The notes: generated from the letters alone by a model not told the origin. A stretch of 64,000 nt of DNA from Acanthosepion pharaonis (GCA_903632075.3 CAHIKZ030004296.1:1678501-1742500); one strand, 5' to 3'. Shown: positions 1-11,260, numbered from the stretch's first letter. Numbers and translations are program-made.

Positions 1-309
1 TACACTTTTGGAAAAAATGTATTACCAGCTATACATTTAAAAAAAAAAATCCAGCAATAAAAATTTTGTTGGCATTAAATAACCCATAGAAATTGATATA
101 CTACAAAACAAAGCAAACCAACCTTTCCTCATTTCTAAAGCAGATAATTGCATGTATGGTCTTCTGTAGTGAAACTGGCTGAGGCACATTCAGTGAAAAA
201 TTACCTTTTTAGTTGTGCAGCCAGCCTTACAAAGAGCCTTATCTGATGCGACCCGCAGGTTGGGGAAAAGTTTCCCATGCTTGTGCTAGAGCTTAATTGT
301 ACTACTTGT
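1..309. other. Unassigned AT-rich DNA
   Basis: No gene, repeat family or structured element was recognised. If the MSRB1 assignment at 3737 is right, this is probably part of its upstream intron. Confidence 0.5.
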
Positions 310-690
310 TGCAGCATTTATCTGGGATCCATTGAGCTGACTTTCCTCAAATGAATTTGCTACATTCTGAAGGAAATCTAACCAAGCTCTGTGGATCAGA
401 TGCAATTGAGTCAGTAAGAGCTAACCAATCACAGTTCCAGCATTGAGTCCCAAATGTTGGACCCAAGAATGGTTCAATATTCTCTTTAACACTCCTAAGC
501 CACATTTTTAGCTGTCTACCATGTTATTTCTGCCAATCTTGTGGTAGGTGGTCCAGATCAATCGCAACATGGAAGAATTTGCCTGGTTGTCATTGAAGAG
601 AAAGGCGAAACCACTGAAGTTGCCTTGTGAGCAGAGCATGTTGGAGGGAGTCAGTTGTGTCGGTATTTGCTAAAGCTTGTTGGTCATAGT
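310..690 (-). mobile_element. Possible decayed LINE reverse-transcriptase C-terminus
   Basis: Read on the - strand, this stretch gives a broken translation with an LLTRQLQW-like piece. It resembles the segment after the RT domain of jockey-type LINEs that usually reads xLLxxxQLxWxGHxxRM, and is followed by weakly similar residues up to about position 340. Several stops and frame changes interrupt it. The match is only to a remembered family pattern, so the call is tentative. Confidence 0.3.
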
Positions 691-3019
691 TGAATTTCAC
701 TTGCTGTGCTTGGAATTTTCAAGAATTAATGCATTTAATACTCTGTTAGGAATTGACTCATTGGTTTGAAACTTATATCTGTTTTGTGTTGTTGTTTTTT
801 GTTGTGTTTTTTTGTTTTTGTTGGCATTGTTCTTTGTTTTTTTTTTTTTGTAATTTTCAACTTTCAAGTTTGCTTTAGTAAGAACCCTCAAAGCTGGCAT
901 TCAAAATTTCATATTGTGCAAAATATAGTACTTTCAAAGTCACACCTGTTATCTCTGACAAGTCATTTACCTCCTCCTTGCTTTGTGAAAATGTAAAGTA
1001 ATTTTTGGTTGTGTACAAATTTTTACTTGCCACACAGATTAAAGGTCAGCCATACCACTCAAAACACTTTGGTGATAACTCAGATTTAGAGGAGTGGACT
1101 AGAAATGCACACCAGTGATAGAATTCAAATCTCACTATAAGTATAATGCATCTTGTTGAATCATTTCTTAGACATTTACTTTGCTGTAATCAAAATTTAT
1201 ATAGTAACATATTCACATATACCAACACCATATTTTATCTTCCAATGACTCCAAGAGCGACGCTGTTGGGAGTTCTAAGCTTTTGGTAGGGCCACTAAGG
1301 TTGAAGATGAGTAGCCAGACTAAGCATGACCAACCCCAAAGTGACCAATGGTAGAACAAGCGGATGATGATTACAACAGATCCCAACAGTTGAAGCAGCA
1401 GATAAAGACGGCTATTCATGACGAACATACTACAGAAGTTACTACTTGAAATTATAACAATCAGTAGCAGTCTGTTGCAGTATCATAACTGGATTCTGTT
1501 TGTCTCATGTGCTACAGAGGAAGGTCATGTGTCACTTCCTGGCAAGTTGTGGTCCACCTTAAAGTAATTCATGTCATTGAAACTATCTGATTTTCTTTCA
1601 CCATCAACCAACTCTTGCAAAACCAAACAGTGATAAGGAATGGATGATGGGAGCAGGTTTTGGTGAAACTGGAAGTTTCTAGTTCTGCACCTGCATGTTG
1701 GCGGCGAATTTTGTCATCAATGTCATCATAAAGGAAGCGATCAGCAAAGAAGAAATTAAATTTTTGGATACAAGATAAAGCTGCCAATGATTTTATACTT
1801 TGTCATACATATTATATTTCCTGCTACCAAAGGGATTTTTGGATACCAATTCCTCTCAATATGTTGAACTAACAACAGGGATCCAGACTAACTTTTTTTG
1901 CCATCATACCAGAACTGTCTAAAAAACACCCCCCCCTCCAAATAACATCTCAAAATCAAAATGATTTTCTTTTTTAGTTTATCATTTATAGTTGTTAGTA
2001 GCATAAAAAACTCCTCTTAAAATCATTTTGATTGATTCAATCATGAAATTGTCAGCCTGTATTCTGAAATTTGTTTTTAATGCAAGTAGTACAAGTTTGT
2101 TACTATTTGCAACCATATGCAGTATATAACAAACAAAAATAACAATGTATTGCTGGCAAGGTGGAAAGAAAATGTGACAAGCTATGTTAAAACAAAACTA
2201 TCTGCATTACCAATGTATACACTGGATCAAGGTATAGTGTCTTTTGTAGGTGAGTGAGGCAATGATTGTGGGCAAAGGAGTCTGATTTTAAAGATGGGAG
2301 AGTTGGTTGTGTATTGACTAGTCTTGTGTTGAAGCTTGCATCAGTTCAGTTGACCAAGAGGCTGCTGTGAACTGCCTTTAGAGTCACTGAGCAGGTCATT
2401 TTAAGCAGTCAGGGTAGATACATGAATCAGCATTTTTGTTATTTTTTGCTTTAGTGGAAACATTTATTAGTGGCTCTATTGTTTAATTTTTTTTATTTGG
2501 TTTGTGAGCTGGTGGTTGTGATGCTCAGAGCGCCTTTGGTGTGAAACAGAAAGAGATCTAATTTGAAACATGTTTATGTTCATTTGGTGTGTTTGCACTG
2601 TTGATATTTAGGATCTGGAGTCTTTGGTCTCTATCTGTTCCCAAGATGGAAGTGGAGGTGGCAACTTCACTGCTGGCTGAGGGCTTTGCAAATGGGAAGT
2701 AGGAGTGTAATGCAGATGATTTGGTCAGAGTACAAGGCAATGGACATGAGCACATTGGACCCAATCAGTGTCACCATTGTTGCTTATCACCTGAAGTCCC
2801 ATGTCATTCATTTTGGTGACTTCAAGTTACCTACCCAAAGTAAATGTGATCAGTGATGTCTATGCAAATAGAACCTTGTCTCTGACCTGATGCTTTGTAG
2901 ACAAGCCATTTAATTTTGTATTTGTTCTGTGGTCAACTTTGTTGTTTGTAAGGGTGATTCATTGGTGGACTTGTATAAGCAGGGCATTTATCTGCATGCT
3001 GTAAGCTCCAGGGTCATCA
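691..3019. other. Unassigned region, probably MSRB1 intron
   Basis: No conserved coding block was seen on either strand. It holds a T/G-rich low-complexity patch at about 780-855 and short open frames of 60-76 codons without recognisable motifs. A CxxC or SPWPAF-type block expected for earlier MSRB1 exons was looked for and not found. Confidence 0.4.
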
Positions 3020-3445
3020 TTTGTGATGTCTTCATGAGGTAGGTTTGGCAAACCAATATTGCGTTGGCAAGTTGGTGATGACTGTGTGGTGACATGCCAG
3101 TTGTGTTGCCAAGTCTGGCCAGTACCTAGGTATGTGACCACTTGGAGATATCAAGTCTGGCCAGTACCTTGGAAATACCAAGTGCTATAACCTTTCATAT
3201 ACACATGGTGCAATGGATAATGGTTCAGTCTTGTTAATAGGAGAGCTGAGTTCCAATTCCAGTTGAGTTTGTTATATTCACTTATGCACAAATACCCTTG
3301 TGAAAGCTATGAATCAACCTTTTCTCTCCAAGATATGGGTTAATTAGTAAAGACTAAATCATAATCTCAAAAAAAAAAATTCTTTTAATCTAAAAATATT
3401 TTCTGGCTTTAAACGAACTTCAAAGGGTTAAGCCATTGAAAATGA
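3020..3445 (+). repeat. 5S rRNA/tRNA chimeric SINE, degenerate copy
   Basis: The first part (to about 3190) resembles the 3' half of 5S rRNA, with TCTGGCCAGTACCTAGGTATGTGACC-like sequence split by an internal duplication (TCTGGCCAGTACCT at about 3111 and 3156). A tRNA-like head follows at about 3205-3270, with GCAATGGATAATGG as a possible A box and GAGTTCCAATTCC as a possible B box. The tail ends in the TAATCTAAAAATATTTTCTGG sequence shared with the copies at 13421 and 58440. Confidence 0.65.
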
Positions 3446-3736
3446 ATCAATCAAGAACAATTGCTATCAACATTAGTACATGAAAAAAACAAAACATGTC
3501 CGTTGGCCTTCCCTGTGAAATGGGTTCCATGGTTGGATGACAATGCAGTGTATTTCCTGGCAACAAAGGAAGAAATGATAGTCTGTGGACAGCATCAATC
3601 GTAGTACATAATACCCTTCATTTCTCCCTCTGTAAACATTTAAATAGTGATTTTTTTTTTTTTTATATATAAACATGTTTTCCTTTCAAAGTGATTGTTT
3701 TTCTTTATTAATCTTTTTTATGTTTTTTATTTTTAG

Positions 3737-3859
3737 ATTTCTTGTGCAAAGTGTGGCAACAGCCTTGGACATGAATTCATCAATGATGGACCTGAACTCG
3801 GGAAAAACCGTTACTGAATATTCAGCAGTGCCCTGAAGTTTTTCCCTCGGAAATCTTAG
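3737..3859 (+). CDS. msrb1: MSRB1 (selenoprotein R) terminal coding exon with selenocysteine TGA
   Basis: This is the last coding exon of methionine-R-sulfoxide reductase B1, which reduces protein methionine-R-sulfoxide in cytosol and nucleus. It follows a TTTTTAG acceptor ending at 3736 and reads 40 residues to a TAG at 3857-3859. The frame begins ISCAKCGNSLGHEF, containing the second zinc-binding CxxC pair and the LGHEF block, and continues with NDGP and then RY-TGA-IFSSALKFFP. In vertebrate MSRB1 the same site reads RF-Sec-IFSSSLKF, so the TGA at 3815-3817 is the expected selenocysteine codon. Reading stays open and conserved on both sides, which argues against a nonsense mutation. The N-terminal exons (first CxxC, SPWPAF) were not found and probably lie upstream of the window. 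A processed pseudogene is unlikely because of the clean acceptor, but a SECIS element was not convincingly located. Confidence 0.88.
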
Positions 3860-3915
3860 GGCACCCTCCCCATGAAGTCGAGATTTCCACAACTCCTCTC
3901 CAAATAATCCATTCC

Positions 3916-3952
<37 letters not shown>

Positions 3953-4550
3953 CTTTTTTTTTTGCTCACGTAGCTATGTTCTTGTTACAGGCAAGAAATG
4001 CTGTAAGATGTATCATTTTCTGAGGATTTAAAGCCTCTGCTTTTTCTTTTTTCTTATTTTTTAAAAGACTTCATATAAAACACTTTAGTGTCAATTTTTA
4101 TTGAATGCAATAAGTTGTCTGACTTGGTTGTGTGTCTGATTCCTAATCATGTGTTTCCATGATCACTGCAGCTCTCTAAGTGAAACACCTGATGTAAAAT
4201 GGAACAAAGTAAAACTTATGTACATATTAACAGATACTCACTCATTCACCAATGCATTCAGTTTCCACCTCCCCACTTTAATCAAAATGGGGAATATTCA
4301 TTTTTTTTTTTCTTATATTTGGTATGATGGGGATTTAAGTAATTACATTTGGTCATTTTTTTTACTTTTTTCAATTTTTTTTTTTTCAATGGATGAATAT
4401 ATTTTTAAATATTTTCTCCCCCCTACTTCAGATACACTTCCCATTCCTGCTATTGATAAAAATTATTCTTCTCCAAAGATAGTTTTAAAAAAAATATTAA
4501 TCCCTCAAATGATTTCATTAATTTAAAATAAATCTTTATTACCTATCCCA
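3860..4550 (+). other. Presumed MSRB1 3' UTR
   Basis: This follows the MSRB1 stop. It contains a 35-base T run at 3918-3952 and an AATAAA at 4527-4532 that could be the poly(A) signal. A SECIS element should lie here. The only stretch with ATGA, AA and TGAT in order is at about 4159-4193, but its helix pairing is poor. UTR extent is inferred. Confidence 0.45.
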
Positions 4551-4575
4551 TAATAGTTCCAATATTTATTATTTT

Positions 4576-4578
<3 letters not shown>

Positions 4579-4610
<32 letters not shown>
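4579..4610. repeat. (TA)n microsatellite
   Basis: About 32 bases of uninterrupted AT dinucleotides. It abuts the mariner-type remnant and may have replaced its end. Confidence 0.95.
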
Positions 4611-4613
<3 letters not shown>

Positions 4614-5165
4614 CCCAAAAAAAAAATGACATCATTTAAAATGTGAATATCTCAGTAACTACACATCCCAGTACACAAAATTAAATAGATTAATTAAGAT
4701 TTATTTATCAAAATTTGAACAAGATATTCAAAAGGACGTAGATTTTATAAGCAATTTTACAAAGCTTCACAAACGCTCAATATGTGCATCACCTGTGACA
4801 CAAGTCGGTAGTCCAGCTCTTGCCAAACATGCTGTAGCATGTCTGGTGTAACATTCTCCAACACCTCAGTGATTTTTTTGCTTAAGTTTCTCTAGGCTTG
4901 TAGGAAGAGGGGTGGGGATATAGACCTGTTTTTTTGCATAGCCCCATAGAAAAAAAAAGTGGTAGTTTCAACAGTACACCGTGATTATCACTGTGTGCCA
5001 GTGATAATCACGGTGTGCTGTTGAAACATCCATCTTCCTGGTAAATTCTCATTGTGATATGTCCGTGCAGTCAACTTAGTTTTTACACATTTTGCTAAAA
5101 TTTGAGATCATTTGAGCAAGAATTGGCTGTTATTTTTTTGGGGTGGGGGGGACACCCTGTATACA
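4611..5165 (-). mobile_element. Tc1/mariner-IS630-type DNA transposon remnant with transposase C-terminus
   Basis: On the - strand, bases about 4960-4770 encode a transposase C-terminus: residues like FYGAMQKNRS, LEKLKQKITEVLENVTPDML, then VWQELDYRL, followed one frame over by CVTGDAHIERL and a TGA. This is the usual ending of DDE transposases of the insect/mollusc IS630-mariner group (RVW-ExDYRxDVCR..GAHIE). A frameshift lies after DYRL. The right edge holds ACACCCTGTATA at 5150-5161, typical of the outer end of these elements. The left end is eroded into the (TA)n at 4579. A 63-base hairpin at 4965-5027 interrupts the coding region just upstream. Confidence 0.7.
4965..5027. repeat. 63-bp near-perfect hairpin
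   Basis: Two 29-base arms (4965-4993 and 4999-5027) flank the 5-base loop TGTGC. They differ at one position only (T versus C in the GTTTCAACAGYACACC part). It lies inside the transposase remnant and is not part of the conserved transposase reading. Confidence 0.9.
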
Positions 5166-5179
5166 GATAGATAATTTTT

Positions 5180-5345
5180 TTTTTTTTAAACTCAAAACAA
5201 GGCAATAAAGCCACAAGAGGTTACTCAATGTTAAAGAATATGAGAAAAAGAAGACATTAAAGAGAGAAAAGAAAAACAGGAATTAAGAAGACAAAATTTA
5301 ACAATTGACTTTGTATTAAAATTTTTGGAAGATCAAAGTTGACTA
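5180..5345 (-). mobile_element. LINE 3' end fragment (family 1)
   Basis: This is one of many copies of a LINE 3' terminus. On the - strand the copies end in AGTGGCTTTATTGCCTTG...GTGAAATGATTAAAA. This copy matches from the TTTTTGGAAGATCAAAG block to the GGCAATAAAGCCAC block. It is truncated and non-coding. Confidence 0.7.
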
Positions 5346-6195
5346 GAAATTTATAAGTAATGTACAAAGTAAGCAAGGGTGTGTGATACAAAGACACACA
5401 TGAGAGAAAAAAAAATAAAAGAAGCTTGATGGCATATTTAATGGCAGAACATTAATCAAGTCAATAACACTTAACCAAACACATGAAATTGCTAGAATTT
5501 AACACATTTAAAGGCAAGGAAAATAAAAACTTGAATGACATTAGTTAACAGATAACAGTAATATTCAAAATTATTGATTATTTGGTAATTTTGTATATTA
5601 TGATGCTTTAGGTGTGTGTAATATTCTGAATTATGTGACTGTTGGTGAATTTGCTGAGTTTATTTTCCTATAATTACATTTTTTTTTTTTTTTTTTTTTT
5701 TTTTGTTCTTGACTTTTATAACAGTGAAATTAAAAAAAAATAAACTCAAATGATTTAACCTTTAACATTCTGGAGGTGGTTTTGTTTGCAAAGCAAAAAT
5801 TTTGTCCTGCCACTGCAATGATAGCATGTTTGAATTTTGCAGTTGTCTTGTCATATCCTGCTATGGCAACAGAAAATGACCATAACTGAAATTAAATAGT
5901 GCAGTAGAGGAGCCTTGGAAAACAATGCAGTGGAAAGGAAAGCAGCATGTTAAAGGTTGATGTTATAATGCTTCTGTGCATTTAAATTTAAATGTTTTCA
6001 CATGGACAAAATAGTATAAATTTAGAAAATTTGTTTGGAGCCTACAATTAGCATTTTTTTTATTTTAAAAAAAAGAAATAATATTATAGAATATTGTTAT
6101 ATATTATGACGCCAATAGACACAATATAAAATGGTAAAATCTGTAATTCTCTTCCGATTTCTTGCTTCCCTGGCATTTACAATCTTCAAAAATTT
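5346..6195. other. Unassigned AT-rich DNA
   Basis: A T run lies at 5679-5704. No coding or structured feature was recognised. Confidence 0.5.
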
Positions 6196-7105
6196 AAAAA
6201 ACAATTGTCATTTACAGTGTTTATTGCCATATTCACAACGTTTCAGCCTTCTTCAGGTAATTGGAATTTTGAACTAAACCCTTTATTTTGGCCACTGGGG
6301 TAGATTAGGGTTGGGTAATTTGGGTCACTTCTGATTCTGGTTAATTTTTAACTCGTATTCACAGGAAGCTGCCAACATTATAAATTGCATCATCCTTTTT
6401 TCTGAAACTATGGCAAAAGTCATTGTGGAATGGTCCACCATTAGGGGATGAAGTTATTTTGTAAACTTTGACGTGCATAAACATACCTGAAATACCCCAT
6501 TTGTTATTATCAATAAGATTTGCAATCCTTGCTCAAACCCATTCGAAAGTTATTATAACTCAACTTGAAAAGCAGGCCAAAAATTACCCACTTCCAGATG
6601 TCTGGGTTATCTCCCTTCAACCCAAACTCCAAGTTTTTGTTCACCACTACAGTAGCCAGGTATTGAACTCACAACTCTTTGGGTCAAGTCACTGGATCCA
6701 ACCAACACTTTTATCCACTGGGCCATATGTCCTTGAAGACATAAATTTATGAATTTTTGTAACTTATAAACTTATTGTCTCAGCAATCAATTTTAACAAA
6801 GCTCATATTGCAATTTTGTGGTCATTGTTATTGCTTTTCTCTAATACTCTGTATTAGTTAGCAAGTTGAGTTGAAGGGAGATAACTGAGACGTCTGAAAG
6901 AGGCATGACATATGGAACTAGAACAATCTACCTTGGTGAATGAAATAAAGGGTTCAGTTCAAAATTCCAGTCACCTACAGAAGGCCGGAGCTTACAACAG
7001 CTTAAATGTCGTGAATATGGCAATAAAGATGAGGACAACAGTCCAAACAATGTAAATAATTACAATACATCATCTCAGAAATATAGACAGATATCAATTG
7101 TCATC
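6196..7105 (-). mobile_element. Penelope-like element 3' part with inverted tail
   Basis: From 6865 down to 6196 the - strand reads the family body. It runs from a remnant matching the end of the endonuclease region (about 6800-6855), through a tRNA-like segment (GGCCCAGTGGATAAAAG, then GAGTTCAATACC, at about 6740-6650), to the CCTTTATTT/CTGAAGAAGG tail. From about 6866 to 7105 the same tail reappears on the + strand, ending CTCAGAAATATAGACAGATA. The copy is old and partly replaced at 6300-6460. Confidence 0.6.
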
Positions 7106-7114
7106 TCCTGTCTT

Positions 7115-7235
7115 CCTGGGTACTGTTCTTTTATTGTTCTTTCTTCTCCCTAGTCTTCTCATTCTCTTCCACTTTCAGTAAATCCCTTGAATCTTAGTGG
7201 CATTTTCACCTTGTTTGGGGTGAAATGATAAAAAA
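7115..7235 (+). mobile_element. LINE 3' end fragment (family 1)
   Basis: The block TTCCACTTTCAGTAA...TTAGTGGCATTTTCACCTTGTTTGGGGTGAAATGAT followed by A-rich sequence is the 3' terminus of the family-1 LINE. Confidence 0.6.
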
Positions 7236-8564
7236 AATAACTCTACAAACATAGTACAATGTAAAAGTTCCAATAACCCAAAGTAATAATTTTTAATTTT
7301 AATTTTTTTTATTGATTGAACTATGCAAAGGTTCAAATAGCCAAGGGTGCAGGGAATTTATTAATTAATTTAGTTATACTTACCAAAATAAAATATAAGT
7401 AGCTTTGTATATTGAGTGAATGTGTGCATGATGTGGAGGTTATTGGTGTGTCTTGTGCTTGCTTTAATGCAAGTAATCTTGAATACAAAAAATATAAATC
7501 CATCTCTACTTTCCCCAGGTATAGGTTAGACTGAGCTCTCTAGCTTGGGTAGGGCAATCAAAAGAAGAATAACTTTGAAGTGGTTAGGTGTGGGGGCTGA
7601 CAACTGCTTCATAAAAACCTAGTTGCCATGGAAACTACATTAACATCGCCTAGCATGGTGAAGCTGTCGTTCTGTACTCTGTTGGAAAGTCTACAACAGT
7701 TAGCTTACAGTTTTTTATATCAATTTCTAATGGTAACTGTGATAAAAATGTTGATAGTATTGTCAGGGTTCAAATATGCAAAGTAGATATGAACATGTTA
7801 AAAGATGAAAGTAAACTATATTTGATATTTTCAAAATGATTTCTCATTTTGTTTTGCATTGAGTTTATTTTGTAAAGGGGTAAAATGAATTGCAGTTTCT
7901 CATAACTTGAAATGGTTTTGCTTTACATTTTATTATTTTGTATTTTGATTAAAAGTAAAATACCATGTGATGGTCTCATCAAAACTTGATAGGTTGTTCT
8001 TCTTGGGATCAAAACTATAGAAGACAAATTTCATTTCCTTTTTTTTTTCTACAAAATCAAAAGCAAATTGATAGTATATGCCACATATATATGAGAAAAA
8101 TAACAGCACTCGTGGCCTGCCGGTTGCATCTAGCATGAAACAGCCTGTCGCCTCTAAGTGTTGACTTCTATGTTCACTTATATATATAATGCTATGAATA
8201 CTTTCTAAATAAAAAGAAAACCTTACTAATTGGGTGGGCTTCATTATATGAAACAACATTCTCTACTGTCTGTTACTTTGAAAAACCATCATTTACGTCT
8301 GCCATCTATGTCATGGTTACACTAGCAATGGTATAAAATCATTTAAGATTTTCCATACCATCACTATTTATGACCTCTTGAAGGATTCTACATGTCCTGC
8401 CTATAAAGGATCCTCAGGTTACATTGGTGGGATAAGGTATTGTATGTCAAAATTTGGGAGTTCTCACAGTCAACAATCATTGAGGCTTAGCTTATCAACT
8501 GAAAATTGTTGGGTTGACCATTTCATCTGCAGACCTGAAAACCTCCTCCACCTACTACTACTAC
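7236..8564. other. Unassigned region
   Basis: No conserved coding block or known repeat was recognised. A 108-codon open frame on the - strand (7933-8259) has no familiar motif and no supporting context. Confidence 0.4.
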
Positions 8565-9556
8565 TATTACTACTTTTTTCTTTTCTTTTTTTCTCTATTT
8601 TCTTTTTTTTTTCTCTATTTTCTCCTTTTTTTTTTTTTTTTTTTTTTTCTATTTTCTTTTTTTTTTTCTCTATTTTCTCCTTTTTTTTTTCTCTATTTTC
8701 TCCTTTTTTTTTTTCTCTATTTTCTCCTTTTTTTTTTCTCTATTTTTCTATTTTTCCTTTTTTTTTTTTTCTCTATTTTTTTTTTTTTCTATTCTCCTTT
8801 TTTTTTTTTATTTTCTCCTTTTTTTCTCTATTTTCTCCTTTTTTTTCTCTATTTTCTCCTTTTTTTCTTTTTCTTTTTTTCCTCTCTATTTTTTTCTCTT
8901 TTTTCTCTTTTTTTTTTTTCTTTTTTCTCCTTTTTTTTTCTCTATTTTTCTTTTTTTTTTTTTCTTTTTTTCCTTTTTTTTTTTTTTTTTTCTTTTCTTT
9001 TTTTTTCTCTATTTTCCTTTTTTTTCTCTATTTTCTTTTTTTTCTCTATTTTTTTTTTTTTTCTCTATTTTCTCCTTTTTTTTTTTCTCTATTTTCATTT
9101 TTTTTTTTTCTATTTTTTTTTTTTTTTTTTTTCTATTTTCTCATTTTTTTTTTCTTTTTTCTCTATTTTCTCTTTTTTTTTTTCTCATTTTTTTCTCTAT
9201 TTTTTTTTCTCTTTTTTCCTCTATTTTCTCCTTTTTTTTTTTCTATTTTCTCCTTTTTTTTTTTTCTTTTTCTCCTTTTTTTTTTTTCTCTATTTTCCTC
9301 TATTTTTTCCTTTTTTTTTTTTTTTTTTTCTCCTTTTTTTTTCTCTATTTTCTCCTTTTTTTTTCTCTATTTTCTCCTTTTTTTTCTCTCTCTATTTTCT
9401 CCTTTTTTTTTTTCTCTCTATTTTCTCCTTTTTTTTTTTTCTCTCTATTTTCTCTCTCTATTTTCTCCTTTTTTTTTTTCTCTTTTTTCTCTATTTTTTT
9501 TTTCTCTCTATTTTCTCTTTTTTTTCTCTCTATTTTCTTTTTTTTTTTTTTTTTCT
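8565..9556 (+). repeat. About 1 kb pyrimidine tract, degenerate CTCTATTTTCTCCTTTTTT repeat
   Basis: Almost only T and C on the + strand, apart from one A in each recurring CTATTTT motif. The unit is a degenerate CTCTATTTTCTCC plus a variable T run, about 20-25 bases. The two long open frames through it (395 and 375 codons of F, L, S and Y) exist only because stop codons need purine combinations that are absent here. I treat them as non-coding. Confidence 0.95.
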
Positions 9557-9756
9557 CGAGACTAGTTATTCCAATAAGTTATTGTATACCTTTGTTTATT
9601 CAATTGCTCAATTCTCTGGCCTTTTTCAAATGAAATTGTAGTGGACCTCTTTATTTCAAGCAGGTTGCAAAATGAGTTAGCCATAATCGTCGAGAGAAAA
9701 AAAACGAATTGAATAACAGCTCATTTCTCAGGCTAAAATTATTGATCTCAATTAAA

Positions 9757-9789
9757 GCCTAACAAGGTTGTATTACAACCTTATTAGGC
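9757..9789. repeat. 33-bp hairpin
   Basis: The 16-base arms GCCTAACAAGGTTGTA and TACAACCTTATTAGGC pair with one mismatch around a single base. It is flanked by a short direct repeat (AACAGCTCATTTCTC near 9715 and AACAGCTCACTTCTC near 9790). The rest of 9557-10094 is unassigned. Confidence 0.8.
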
Positions 9790-10094
9790 AAACAGCTCAC
9801 TTCTCCACAAGTAAGGCACCTGAAAAGAAATCTTCAATGATGTTCCTCTGTCTGCTGAACCAACTTTACTCTTAACACAGCAATATTGTGTCAATCCATC
9901 TGAAAAGGAAAATTCAATAATTTTGATTACTAACTAGAGAAAATAAGAAGGCTGGAGACTTGATCCTTTGTAATGCTGTACTGAAAGCAACAAAGTTGAT
10001 ATGTTTGCAGACAATTTAGATATGAAACTTTTGTGGAATTTTTTTGTTTTTCTTAAAGCTAAAACAAAAGTTCTGCAATGTTATCTGTTCTGAC

Positions 10095-10520
10095 CTGGCA
10101 TCTTAGCTTCAGTCACTTTTCCATCACTATAACATAGCTTCTCTGTACCTTTTTCTATAAATATTTTGATGGCAATTGTTCTGATGAGCTTTCCTTTTTG
10201 GTACCTTGACTTTGTGTAGCACTAGATTAGCAGTTCGGTCTCATTATTTTACTGTTGAAATACGTAGATGTAAATATAAGTTCCATTCTAATATTTTTTT
10301 TCTCTTGCACTTCGACTATGGAACTCTCTTCCAGCTTTCCTGTCAATTACGATATCCAAAAATTTAAGTGTTATATCAATCGCCATCTGCCTTTTTGAAT
10401 CCTGTTTTTTTGTTGTACTTTCTCCTCACTATCATTCTCTCTTTTCTTTTCTCACTCTCGGTAACTTCTTGTATTTTAGTGGCTTTATCATCTTGCTTGG
10501 GGTGAAATGATTAACATTTA
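10095..10520 (+). mobile_element. LINE 3' end fragment (family 1)
   Basis: The translation in shifting frames recalls the post-RT tail common in LINEs: a SD-E-L-like piece (TGTTCTGATGAGCTT), then the FYSN-type piece, then ALRLWNSLPA-like sequence near 10305-10350. It ends in TAGTGGCTTTATCATCTTGCTTGGGGTGAAATGATT at about 10475-10512. It is a 5'-truncated, decayed copy. Confidence 0.7.
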
Positions 10521-11084
10521 GCACTCTGCATCATTTATAAATTTGACTTCTTTTACTCTGTATGGAACCCCCTCAAAATATAGTGTTTTATATATTAGTT
10601 TAATATAATCGAAATTGCAGTAGCCTGGCTCTCAATTTCAGTCAAGAGTGTTTTAGAAAAAGTTTTTACTTATTTGTCCTTTTAATAAAGGAATCAATGT
10701 GAAACTTAAGGCGTCTTTAATAATTAATTTGTTTGGTCTTATCAAAACAGAAGATTCAAATGATTGTCATGATTGTAAGAGGTTGAATTTTCACTTCAAT
10801 ATTTTACTTTTAATTTTGACTTTTTTTATTCTCATAATGATCCAATCTGTAACTAAAAATGTAATGTAACCTTATATATTTAAGGGTCATGCAACCTGCT
10901 TTTGTCCACTTTTTAAAAAAAAATTTTTTTAATGAAATCTTTTATCATTAACAGAAGACATTAATTGAAGTCAATAAGCAAACATGCCTTGTTCTACAAC
11001 AGTATTTCATTAGTAAGAAGAGGAGAGCAGGCTGCTAATTCATTTTTTTTTCTATCTGAATTTCTGGGGTGTGGAGTTATTTAA
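10521..11084. other. Unassigned AT-rich DNA
   Basis: No feature was recognised. Confidence 0.5.
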
Positions 11085-11260
11085 ATGCAAAATATTGTCT
11101 TCTTTTTTGCTGCTGGTATCACGTTGTTTTGGCTGTTGTGTTCTTCAGCTTTCATCAGGTGTATGTTGATCCAGGTAACCAACAGGGAATTTTGAAATGA
11201 GCCCTTTATTTAATCTACAGGAGCAAATTGTTCTGGTTCCATTGCCCCATGTTTAGTGTG
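11085..11260 (-). mobile_element. Penelope-like element tail fragment
   Basis: On the - strand it carries the AATAAAGGGCTCATTTCAAAATTCC and CACCTGATGAAAGCTGAAGAACACAACAGCC blocks. These match the tail of the Penelope-like copies at 28545 and 45180 at low identity. Confidence 0.45.

Noticed and set aside
4159..4193. Possible SECIS element for MSRB1
   Set aside because: ATGA, AA and TGAT occur in order, but the helix between them does not pair and the spacing is short.
8378..9641. Two open frames of 395 and 375 codons
   Set aside because: They lie almost wholly in the T/C tract and consist of F, L, S and Y. Absence of stops is a composition effect.
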